Shown: one piece after another, positions 37,703 through 45,573 of the stretch
Numbering within the stretch: the stretch's first letter is position 1
Layout of the letters: the number at the start of each line of letters is the position of its first letter
Assembly (NCBI RefSeq): GCF_004339805.1
Contig: NZ_SLUI01000020.1
Coordinates: 1 to 64,000 of the forward strand
Length of the DNA: 64,000 nucleotides
Source: Anaerospora hongkongensis
GTDB taxonomy: Bacteria; Bacillota; Negativicutes; Sporomusales; DSM-15969
Direction of reading: 5' to 3'
Notes under the pieces: generated by a model
Database searches by the model: none
What the model was told of the DNA's origin: nothing
Seen by the model: only the letters and a program-made list of their open reading frames with translations
Program-made: the position numbers and the translations under genes

Positions 37703-37750
37703 TGACCATAAGTTAACAATACTAACTAAAACATAATCAAAACCTAATCA
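37703..37750 (+). promoter_or_regulatory. Phased hexamer array, candidate response-regulator (Pho-box-like) site
   Basis: TGACCA (37703), TTAACA (37713), TAACTA (37723), TAATCA (37734) and TAATCA (37745) repeat every 10-11 bp, one helical turn. Direct TTAACA-like hexamers with an 11-bp period are the form of PhoP boxes in Bacillus. The region is AT-rich, so chance is a real possibility. It lies just downstream of the TATAAT promoter and upstream of a possible second -10 (TATTTA, about 37760). Confidence 0.3.
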
Positions 37751-37909
37751 TAATTTGTGTATTTATTCACGCGAAGTGCCATAAACAGGTATTCTACGAA
37801 GTTTTTTCTCATTATACTCTTCCTGGGGTGTATATTGCCAAGCCAACCATGGCCAAGCCAGATTTATTGGCAATAGCATAGTAAGTCATAAAATATTGGA
37901 GGAATGAAA

Positions 37910-38947
37910 GTGAAGAAGAAGAAAACCATTGCCATCGCGGCCGCTGCTTTTGCAGTAGTAAACCTGTCAGCGATTGATGTGTCCGCCGCTAAAATCAAAG
38001 ATGACATCTTTGACGTCACCTGGTCAACAAAAACAAAATATGAGTGGACTGAAGAGAATGAATCTAAAAGCAAAACCGAAGTCAAAACGCTTATTACGGC
38101 AAGGCCTGATCCAGAGACTATGTTTGGCATGCAACTTAAATTTAAACAATCCAATAACCGCGAGAAGAGTACAGAATCAAATAAAATTACGCTGGAAGAT
38201 GTGTGGCTAGAGCGAAATTTGAGTAATACACTTACTGCCCGTGTAGGCAGCATGCCTTTAACGATAGGGCCTGGTCTTTGGCTGGACGGTGACGGCTTAG
38301 CGGGCCTTGGGGCAACCTGGAAACCTGATCAGTCAAATACCTTCTACGTAGTAGCAGGTAAAGACAGTCAGGAAGACACTGTGAAAAATATTAAATCAGT
38401 ATCACCTGTCTACGGTGACCCGACTAACCCGGATAAAGTTACAGGAACAAAACTTAATTATGAAACAGAAGGCTCCACCTCTAATTTTCAGGCCTATGCC
38501 TGGGAACACGAATACAGCAAAGGAAATTACGGTCTTTATATCGGCAGGCAAGATATCAGCAAATACCGCGGAGCATTTGCCTCATATGCGCTCGCAAAAA
38601 ACTTAGTATTCACTACTGAATATGTAAAAAATATTGGCGTTACCTACAATGGCAAAGATACAACGGCCAAAGTTGCTGAGCTTAAACTTGGCAAGACCAA
38701 AAAAACAGGCGACACACAATTCGTGGCAACCTATCTGAACTCCGACCCTGGAGTTTTCGTATCAGCCGACTATACTGCCTGGGATGATAATTATAATGAA
38801 GAAACTGGTTTCAAGGGAATTGGCGCTACTATAAATCACCGAATCAGTAAATCGGTTGTACTTCAGCTGGAGCATTTCTGGGGCGAGTTTAAAGCCACCG
38901 GCGAAAGCTGGCAGAACACTGGAATTAAAGTCACTTCTAAATTTTAA
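37910..38947 (+). CDS. Outer-membrane porin of the phytase operon
   Basis: A 345-residue beta-barrel protein with a signal peptide (KKKK start, cleavage near VSA-AKIKDD), alternating polar/aromatic strands and a C-terminal Phe (KVTSKF). Lys and other basic residues are frequent in the strands and turns, as might suit polyanions, though this is a weak cue. The start is taken as GTG 37910, since GGAGGA directly abuts the ATG at 37904 and is well placed for the GTG. It is the first gene of an operon with two phytases, so passage of inositol phosphates or released phosphate is a reasonable role. Confidence 0.8.
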   Translation: MKKKKTIAIAAAAFAVVNLSAIDVSAAKIKDDIFDVTWSTKTKYEWTEENESKSKTEVKTLITARPDPETMFGMQLKFKQSNNREKSTESNKITLEDVWLERNLSNTLTARVGSMPLTIGPGLWLDGDGLAGLGATWKPDQSNTFYVVAGKDSQEDTVKNIKSVSPVYGDPTNPDKVTGTKLNYETEGSTSNFQAYAWEHEYSKGNYGLYIGRQDISKYRGAFASYALAKNLVFTTEYVKNIGVTYNGKDTTAKVAELKLGKTKKTGDTQFVATYLNSDPGVFVSADYTAWDDNYNEETGFKGIGATINHRISKSVVLQLEHFWGEFKATGESWQNTGIKVTSKF

Positions 38948-39004
38948 TTTATAAAGCATATTGACTTATAATGTTTACATTTAAATTTTAAAGGAGGACA
39001 TATA

Positions 39005-39961
39005 ATGAGAAAAGCAATATCGTTGCTCTTGATCTTATCTATTGTACTGATCTGTCAGACAAGCCTTTTTGCTGCTGTCTCACCACAAGCCAATCAGGAA
39101 GAACCCGTATGGCGAATTGACGGTAAAAACATTAACGAATTTCCTGCAAGCTTTAGAACATCGCTAGACCCCTTCCAAAACAAGAAATTTAAAGGCGATT
39201 TACCCTCCCGGGAGGGTTTAGATACGTTACAAATATCAGGCAGCGGTATGTTCGGAGCTGCCCAGTTTGATAAAATGATTGCCCAGATCAAAACCTTAAC
39301 TTCCGGTCCCATTTATATACTGGACTTGCGTCAGGAATCACACGGCTTTGTAAATGGCATCGCAGTCAGCTCCTATATTGATCGCAACTGGATTAACAAG
39401 GGCAAATCGACTGCGCAGGTTGAAAAAGATGAAAAAGCCTGGCTGCGGACCGCATTACAGGCCCCTATTGAGATTTCTGTGCTTGACGACAATAAAAAGG
39501 CTTCTGAAACCTATAAAATTATGGTGGATACCGCCCTTACCGAACTGGAATTTGTTACTTCCCGCGGTGTGAATTACTTCCGTATGCAAGGGACCGACCA
39601 CTCTTCTTTCGACAATGACGCGGTAGATGATTTCGTCAAGCTTTATAAAAATCTGCCTCAAAACGCTTGGCTTCATTTTCACTGTTTCGCTGGCGAAGGC
39701 CGCACCACTCAGGCCATGGTTATGTATGACATTCTCCGCAATGGGAAAAAGGTCAGCTTTGAAGATATCGTCAAACGCCAATATTTGCTTGGCGGCAATG
39801 ATGCTATGAAAGTCACTGCTTCTAAGGAAAAAGACGCTTATAAAGTTCCTCTATATAAAGAAAAAGCCAAGCTGCTAACTAAATTTTATGAATATGTAAC
39901 CACGAGCCCCGATGATCTGCCTGTTAAATGGTCACAATGGGTGAAAGAGCATAAAGATTAA
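39005..39961 (+). CDS. Secreted protein-tyrosine-phosphatase-like inositol polyphosphatase (cysteine phytase) 1
   Basis: Hydrolyses phosphate groups from myo-inositol hexakisphosphate. The 318-residue protein has a signal peptide (residues 1-23) and the P-loop HCFAGEGRTT with nucleophile C227 and R233; the general acid D198, in TDH, lies 29 residues before the Cys, exactly as D223 and C252 in the Selenomonas ruminantium phytase PhyA. WLHFHC before the P-loop is also typical. AAAGGAGG precedes the ATG. It lies between the porin and the beta-propeller phytase in one operon. Two paralogues are at 43420 and 44522. Confidence 0.92.
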   Translation: MRKAISLLLILSIVLICQTSLFAAVSPQANQEEPVWRIDGKNINEFPASFRTSLDPFQNKKFKGDLPSREGLDTLQISGSGMFGAAQFDKMIAQIKTLTSGPIYILDLRQESHGFVNGIAVSSYIDRNWINKGKSTAQVEKDEKAWLRTALQAPIEISVLDDNKKASETYKIMVDTALTELEFVTSRGVNYFRMQGTDHSSFDNDAVDDFVKLYKNLPQNAWLHFHCFAGEGRTTQAMVMYDILRNGKKVSFEDIVKRQYLLGGNDAMKVTASKEKDAYKVPLYKEKAKLLTKFYEYVTTSPDDLPVKWSQWVKEHKD

Positions 39962-40024
39962 CAGCAAAAAAGGCTGACCAAATCGGTGAAAGTCAGTAAA
40001 ATTTGTTATGAGGTGATTGCATTC

Positions 40025-41152
40025 ATGAAATCGACAAAAAAACTATGTGCAGCTTTTTTGACGGTATCTTTCTTAACTGCCGGCTGGACAGCAAGCTATT
40101 CGCTGTCAGAAGCAGCTAAACACTATCACGATGTTGCCGTTCAGGCTGATTACGAAACCGATGTTGTGGTGTCAGGTAAAGATGCCGCCGATGATCCAGC
40201 ACTCTGGGTCCATCCCAAGGATGTTGCCCAGAGCAAGATCATTGCCACCAACAAGCAAGGCGGTCTGCTGGTTTATGACTTGAAGGGTAAAGAATTATCT
40301 TCCGTCAAAGTCGGCAAACCCAACAACGTCGATGTACGCTACAACTTTCTGCTTGGCAAGGAAAAAGTTGACATAGCAGCCGCTACCGACAGAGCCAAGA
40401 ACAATGGTATTCTCATCTATGCCATTAACCGTGACACGGGAGAGCTGACCAATATCGCGGCTCGGGACATCTTCGCCAAGATGAAAGTAGTCTACGGCTT
40501 CTCTTTATATCACAGTTTGATTAATGATAAATTTTACGCTCTTGTTTCCGGACATAAGGGAGAATTTGAGCAATATGAGCTTTTCGATAACGGCAGCGGC
40601 AAAATTGATGCCAAGCTGGTACGCTCCTTTGAAATCGGCAGTATTTCCGAAGGTATGGTGGCAGATGATGAATTAGGTAATTTCTATGTATCGGAAGAAA
40701 ATGTGGGCATTTGGAAGTATGGTGCCGAACCAACTGCCGGCACCAACCGTATCCTGATTGATTCTGTCGGACCAGGAAATTTAATTGCTGATGTTGAAGG
40801 TTTGACAATTTACTATGCTAAGAACGGGAAGGGCTACTTACTGGCCTCCAGCCAGGGCAACAACAGCTACACCGTTTATGAACGGGGTGGAAACAATGCC
40901 TTTATTGGCAGATTTTCCATTGACGACGGCCTGATTGACGGAACCAACGATACTGATGGCATTGACGTGATTGGCCTTAATCTCGGCAAGGACTTTCCTT
41001 ACGGGCTGTTTATTGCCCAGGACGGTGAAAACATGGACGGCGCTAAAAAGCTAAACCAAAACTTCAAAATAGTGCGCTGGGACAAGATCGCCAAAGCCCT
41101 TAACCTCGAAATGGACAATACCGTTAATCCGCGCAAATTGAAGAAACACTAA
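40025..41152 (+). CDS. Secreted beta-propeller phytase (3-phytase)
   Basis: A calcium-dependent six-bladed propeller enzyme that removes alternate phosphates from Ca-phytate. The 375-residue protein has a signal peptide (residues about 1-30) and close likeness to Bacillus PhyC: DDPALWVHP, NNVDVRYNF, VYGFSLYHS, GEFEQYELF, SEGMVADDE, DVEGLTIYY, DTDGIDVIG and FIAQDGEN, which contain the acidic calcium ligands and phosphate-binding residues. The start at 40025 follows GAGGTGA; a GTG at 39986 is less likely. It is the last gene of the porin-phytase operon and works on the same substrate as the unrelated cysteine phytase upstream. Confidence 0.95.
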   Translation: MKSTKKLCAAFLTVSFLTAGWTASYSLSEAAKHYHDVAVQADYETDVVVSGKDAADDPALWVHPKDVAQSKIIATNKQGGLLVYDLKGKELSSVKVGKPNNVDVRYNFLLGKEKVDIAAATDRAKNNGILIYAINRDTGELTNIAARDIFAKMKVVYGFSLYHSLINDKFYALVSGHKGEFEQYELFDNGSGKIDAKLVRSFEIGSISEGMVADDELGNFYVSEENVGIWKYGAEPTAGTNRILIDSVGPGNLIADVEGLTIYYAKNGKGYLLASSQGNNSYTVYERGGNNAFIGRFSIDDGLIDGTNDTDGIDVIGLNLGKDFPYGLFIAQDGENMDGAKKLNQNFKIVRWDKIAKALNLEMDNTVNPRKLKKH

Positions 41153-41200
41153 AAAATAGTAAGCTCTTCTGAAGGTACTTCAGGAGAGCTTACTATTTTT
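41152..41200 (+). terminator. Intrinsic terminator of the porin-phytase operon
   Basis: A stem of 23 bp with few mismatches (AAAAATAGTAAGCTC at its base) around a GTA loop, ending in TTTTTT, directly at the stop codon of the beta-propeller phytase. Confidence 0.92.
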
Positions 41201-41271
41201 TGACAAGCAGCCTCACACAAACAGCAGGCGGCAGACTCATGAGCTTGCCGCCCTCCTTTAAAACCGCTAGT

Positions 41272-43272
41272 TTATATTCTGAAAATGCTTACCTGCGCCT
41301 TCAGCTGTTCTGCCAGACGTGAAAGCATCGTGCAGGCTGAGGCAATTTCCTCAGTGAAGGCGGATTGCTCCTGTACTGCTGCCGAAACAGTCTGCAATTC
41401 ACCGGTGGCCTCCTGACAAGTTTTTTCAACCTCATTTACCGAAGCTACAATCTGCTGACTGCCTGCGGCCAACTGGGCTAACGAACCAGAAATACTCCGT
41501 ACCTGACTGACCACTTCTTTGACAAAATAGGCGATTTGCTGGAATTCGACACCTGCCGCCCCCACTACAGTAACTCCTTGGTCGACATTAGCAATGGCTG
41601 TTTCAATTGATTCAACTACATTGTTTATATTATGATGATTTCTTTGAATAAGCCCGGTAATTTGCTGCGCTGCCCGCTCCGATTGTTCGGCCAGTTTTCT
41701 TACCTCTTCCGCCACAACAGCAAAGCCCCGGCCATGCGCTCCCGCCCGGGCTGCTTCAATAGCAGCATTCAGTGCCAGCAGATTTGTTTGCCCGGCAATA
41801 CTGGAAATGAGTTGGACAATCTCGCCAATCTGCTTGGAACTGTCTTCAAGCTCACCGGAAGCAGCCTTCGCCTTGCCGGCCGCTCTAACCATACTATCCA
41901 TCTGTTTTGCAGCATTACCGATCGCCTGCTGCCCGGCATCGGTTGCCAAAGTAGCTTTTTCTGCGACTTTAGCCATACGATTAGCTGTTGTGGCAAGCTC
42001 TTCCATATTTGCCGACATTTCTGCAACAACAGTAGAAACCTGATCTAATACATGTACCTGCGCTTCTGAGCCCTGCGTCACCGTACTGATTGCTGCTGCC
42101 ATCGTACTGGCTGCTTCGGCAGACTGGCGGGAGCTTTCACTAAATTGTTCCGCCGAAGTAGTGACCTGACCAGCCGACGAATGGACATGTGCAATGAGAT
42201 TGCGCAAATTTACGGTCATACGAAGAAAGCTATGCTTTAAATTATCAATTTCATCTCCGTCTATTATTCCGGCGGTGTTTTGCGTATCCATCGTCAAGTC
42301 ACCTTGGGCCACCTTTTCAGCCATATCCTCCACCCCTTTGATCCGCCGTACAATTTGCAGGGTGATGAGCAGAATAATGCTCCCTAATAAAACAAGGCCA
42401 ACTACACCGGAAACCAGTGAATGCATTCCCAGCGCATACACCTGTTCAAGCATTTCTGCCTTAGGAACAAAAACGGCAAATGTCCAGCCCGTATCGCCAA
42501 TTGGTGAAGATGCTAGCAGCATTTCCACGCCGCTTATGTTGCCAGTTTGGACCGTTGTCGTTCGCTTCATCAGGCTTCTGCCATATTCGGCAATAGCACC
42601 ATTTTCAACTTTTAGGATATTGTCTTTTAGCCCGAAATTAGGATGATAGACGAAATTCCCTTTTTCATCCAGTATGGCGGCATAGCCGGTTTTACCTATT
42701 GTAAACTCTTTAGCTAGTTGATGGATAGGTTGAATATCTATGCCAATTCCGGCAACACCGATAGCCTTCCCATCCCGTACAATTTTCTTGACAACTCCGG
42801 CTGACAGTTGTTTGGCGGTGGACTCATAGATTTCGGTATAGTCGACTTCACTGGTTCGCAATGCGGTCTTATACCACTCTCTTGTACGGGGATCATAACC
42901 TGCTGGTTTTTCCTTTTCCGTAACCCCCTGGGAATCGGCGCAGCTTTTATCTTCATAGCCTGTATATGCCGACTGAATTCCCGGGCGTGAAGCTTTTACC
43001 TGTTTTAAAAAAGCAATTTCCTCGACCTGCGTCATTGATCTTTCCCCTAATACTTTAGCAATTGTAGCAACTAACGCTTCTTTTTCTTTTAAAGAAGCGT
43101 TAATAGTACTGCTCTTACTCTCAACCATATAACTTGCTGTCTGAACAATTTGCTCATTAAGTATATTGCGCGAACCATAAAAGGCATAAAAACTCATCGC
43201 CCCAAGAATAAGCAGCATGGGAACTATAAGCATAAGTAACAGCTTGGTGCGTAACCGTAATGATTTTGTCAT
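41272..43272 (-). CDS. Methyl-accepting chemotaxis protein with dCache sensor domain
   Basis: A 666-residue membrane chemoreceptor. A membrane helix (about 9-31) is followed by an external dCache domain with the characteristic [12 protein letters not shown] and GVAGIGIDI, a second helix (about 280-305), HAMP, and the signalling hairpin with [21 protein letters not shown]. The start at 43272 is preceded by GGAGAAGG. It is the last gene of a minus-strand series of phytase and inositol genes, so inositol, an inositol phosphate or phosphate is a candidate attractant. dCache domains mostly bind small organic acids or amino acids, so this remains open. Confidence 0.9.
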   Translation of the reverse strand: MTKSLRLRTKLLLMLIVPMLLILGAMSFYAFYGSRNILNEQIVQTASYMVESKSSTINASLKEKEALVATIAKVLGERSMTQVEEIAFLKQVKASRPGIQSAYTGYEDKSCADSQGVTEKEKPAGYDPRTREWYKTALRTSEVDYTEIYESTAKQLSAGVVKKIVRDGKAIGVAGIGIDIQPIHQLAKEFTIGKTGYAAILDEKGNFVYHPNFGLKDNILKVENGAIAEYGRSLMKRTTTVQTGNISGVEMLLASSPIGDTGWTFAVFVPKAEMLEQVYALGMHSLVSGVVGLVLLGSIILLITLQIVRRIKGVEDMAEKVAQGDLTMDTQNTAGIIDGDEIDNLKHSFLRMTVNLRNLIAHVHSSAGQVTTSAEQFSESSRQSAEAASTMAAAISTVTQGSEAQVHVLDQVSTVVAEMSANMEELATTANRMAKVAEKATLATDAGQQAIGNAAKQMDSMVRAAGKAKAASGELEDSSKQIGEIVQLISSIAGQTNLLALNAAIEAARAGAHGRGFAVVAEEVRKLAEQSERAAQQITGLIQRNHHNINNVVESIETAIANVDQGVTVVGAAGVEFQQIAYFVKEVVSQVRSISGSLAQLAAGSQQIVASVNEVEKTCQEATGELQTVSAAVQEQSAFTEEIASACTMLSRLAEQLKAQVSIFRI

Positions 43273-43312
43273 CATATCCTTCTCCACTTAATTTATTTAA
43301 ATTCTTCAAATA

Positions 43313-43351
43313 AATCAGGCATTGGATTCTGCCTAATTCCAATGCCTGATT
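43313..43351 (-). terminator. Probable terminator between phytase 2 and the chemoreceptor
   Basis: A 14-bp perfect stem (AATCAGGCATTGGA with its complement) and 11-nt loop, followed by a weak T tract (TATTTG) on the minus strand. Confidence 0.6.
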
Positions 43352-43419
43352 CAAGAAAAGCAAGCTGCTGAGCTATTCTGCTGTCACTATTGCACAATAA
43401 CTCGCGATCAGTTGGCATG

Positions 43420-44382
43420 CTATTTATGTTGCTTGTTCCATTCCGTCCAGGTTATTGCCTCATTATCTCTTTGTGTTACGTAAGTATAAAAATCCTTCGT
43501 GAATTGAGCACGTTCCGCATAAACAACTTGTTTCCAGGGATCAGCAGACGTTGCCGTGCGAATATCCTGGCCGCCAATTAACCATTGGCGTGCCATAATA
43601 TCGTCGTAGCTCACTTGCCGGGCATTGCGCAGCATGTCGATCATTGCCATGAACACAGTGGTCCGCCCTTCTCCCGCATGACAGTGAAAATGCAGCCAGG
43701 CATCTTTGGGCAGCTTTTTATAAAAAGCAAGAAACTGGTCTACATTCTCATCTGTCGGCTTCACATAATCCGGCGATTGAACCCGGAAATATTTTACACC
43801 AAAGATATTGGTTAATTCTGCCTCAGTTAAGGCATGGGTAACGTTTAGCTCTATAGTTGAACCGATTGATTTATCCGGATTAAGCCGGGCTACTTTAGCA
43901 GGACCAAGCAAAGTCTGATCTAATAGTTCTCTTTCGATTGTTTCTACTTCGGCTGGACTTTTGCCGACATTAGCCCGGTTAAATGCACCATACCAGCTAA
44001 CTGCCATGCCATCTAAATAGCCATGAGATTCCAGACGTAAGTCTACGATAATTAAGCGGTCTGCCGGTAGCTGCGTAAGCATTTTGGCAAGTTCCAGCTG
44101 CGAAAAGGTACTGCTTCCTGAAATATTTAAATTATCCATACCTGCTCGTGAGGGTATCAGTTCAGGTATCTTTCCTTTTCCCGGCTTAGCAAAGGCATCA
44201 TGGGAAGTTCTAAAATCTTTGGGCAGCTGCAAAACATCTGGTCTATCGAGTTTTAAAATAACTTCACCGTTTTGCGGCTCGTCAGCCAGTACTGTCAGCG
44301 AAGTCTGGCAAAGCAACAGCACAACAAACAGGATCACCACGCCTAATCTTTTACTGAATACTGCTTTTTTCATACCATTCAT
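43420..44382 (-). CDS. Secreted cysteine-phytase paralogue 2
   Basis: A 320-residue member of the Selenomonas PhyA-like family with a signal peptide (about 1-33) and P-loop HCHAGEGRTT (C234, R240). The general acid D205 is 29 residues before the Cys, but the residue after it is Tyr, not the His found in the other two paralogues (PDY instead of TDH/SDH). This may alter substrate preference or rate. Ribosome site AAAGG/AAGGG; an ATG at 44373 is an alternative start. It is separated from phytase 3 upstream by a terminator-like hairpin. Confidence 0.88.
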   Translation of the reverse strand: MNGMKKAVFSKRLGVVILFVVLLLCQTSLTVLADEPQNGEVILKLDRPDVLQLPKDFRTSHDAFAKPGKGKIPELIPSRAGMDNLNISGSSTFSQLELAKMLTQLPADRLIIVDLRLESHGYLDGMAVSWYGAFNRANVGKSPAEVETIERELLDQTLLGPAKVARLNPDKSIGSTIELNVTHALTEAELTNIFGVKYFRVQSPDYVKPTDENVDQFLAFYKKLPKDAWLHFHCHAGEGRTTVFMAMIDMLRNARQVSYDDIMARQWLIGGQDIRTATSADPWKQVVYAERAQFTKDFYTYVTQRDNEAITWTEWNKQHK

Positions 44383-44443
44383 CCCTTACCTTTTTATTTC
44401 TCTGGCCTTACACAGTGCGATCCTAAGCCTAATGGAACAAAAA

Positions 44444-44476
44444 TGGCGATACTCCTTGAGCAAAAGAGTTCCGCCA
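44444..44476 (-). terminator. Terminator between phytase 3 and phytase 2
   Basis: TGGCG/ACTC pairs with GAGT/CGCCA, with small internal mismatches, followed on the minus strand by TTTTTGTT. Confidence 0.6.
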
Positions 44477-44521
44477 CTTTTATCCGCTAAGCGACAACCT
44501 TGTACGAAGTTTATTTTTAGG

Positions 44522-45481
44522 TTAATAGTCGTGCTTTTTAGCCCATTCCGAGTATTTCACCGGAAATTCTTTAGGACTTTGTTTCACGTATTCATAAAAA
44601 TGCTTGGTAAACTGCAAACGTTCGATATATGCCTTGCGCTTCCAGTTCTGTTTATTTCCGATATCTCGAAGATCCACAATACCAATCAGGGCCTGCCGTC
44701 CAACAATATCGTCAAAGCTGACTTTTTTGGCATTCTGCAATATATCAACCATTGCCATAAAGATAGTGGTCCGGCCCATTCCGGCAAAACAGTGAATGTG
44801 CAGCCAGGCATCCTTTGGCAGTTGTTTGTACCACTCAACGAACTCATCTACATATTGATCTTCCGGGCGGAAATGGTCCGATAAGGCCAGCCGGTAATAA
44901 CTGGCGCCATGAGATCTAACCATTTCCTCTTCCGTACGTGCGCTATTAACCGTCATCTGGAAGCTCGTAGTAAGCACATTTTTATCATCGTCAAAATTAT
45001 AGAGCGTAACCGGTGAATTAGCTAACGCATGCTTAAGCAGTTCCCTTTCAATTGGTTCTACCTGTGCAAGAGTTTTACCATCATTGCCCCAGTTATTCGG
45101 GGCATACCAGCTTACTGCCGTGCCGTTCAGATAACCATGCGATTCCTGACGCAAATCTACAACAATAACCTTATTACTAGCGACAGGGAGTTTTGCCAAA
45201 ATCTGTTCAAATTCTTTTTCTGAAAAGATGCTGCTTGCAGATGCCCTGACTTTATCCATGCCAACGCGTGATGGTATGCTGCCATCTTTTAAGGTTGCTT
45301 TAAACGGATCATTGGAGATTCTAAAGTTTCTTGGCAATTGGGAAATATCCTGCCGGTCAACCTTTAATACCGGCCCTTTATGAGCTTCGTTGGCCATTAC
45401 TAAGAATGAGATCTGACAAAGTAACAGCAATGTTAAAAACAGGGTAAGACCGGCTTTTTTCCGCAATAAAATCCTTTGCAT
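44522..45481 (-). CDS. Secreted cysteine-phytase paralogue 3
   Basis: A 319-residue PhyA-like inositol polyphosphatase with a signal peptide (about 1-30, cleavage near VMA-NEA), P-loop HCFAGMGRTT (C231, R237) and general acid D202 in SDH, again 29 residues before the Cys. All three paralogues share the hydrophobic LLLCQ(T/I)S signal-peptide core and so arose by duplication. Start at 45481 follows GAGGAGGAG; an ATG at 45496 lies in that site. It begins 92 bp after the phosphoesterase gene and may share its transcript. Confidence 0.9.
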   Translation of the reverse strand: MQRILLRKKAGLTLFLTLLLLCQISFLVMANEAHKGPVLKVDRQDISQLPRNFRISNDPFKATLKDGSIPSRVGMDKVRASASSIFSEKEFEQILAKLPVASNKVIVVDLRQESHGYLNGTAVSWYAPNNWGNDGKTLAQVEPIERELLKHALANSPVTLYNFDDDKNVLTTSFQMTVNSARTEEEMVRSHGASYYRLALSDHFRPEDQYVDEFVEWYKQLPKDAWLHIHCFAGMGRTTIFMAMVDILQNAKKVSFDDIVGRQALIGIVDLRDIGNKQNWKRKAYIERLQFTKHFYEYVKQSPKEFPVKYSEWAKKHDY

Positions 45482-45573
45482 AAGACTCCTCCTCATTTTA
45501 GTGAGTATCCCGGGAAAGCCCTCGCTGCTGTATCTACCCCCTCCTTGCCATTTCTGTTTACCTTAAGGGCGTG

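Noticed and set aside
37740..37870. A riboswitch in the long leader of the porin-phytase operon
   Set aside because: Short inverted and direct repeats are present, but no known aptamer core (GEMM, TPP, cobalamin, SAM, lysine and others) could be matched.
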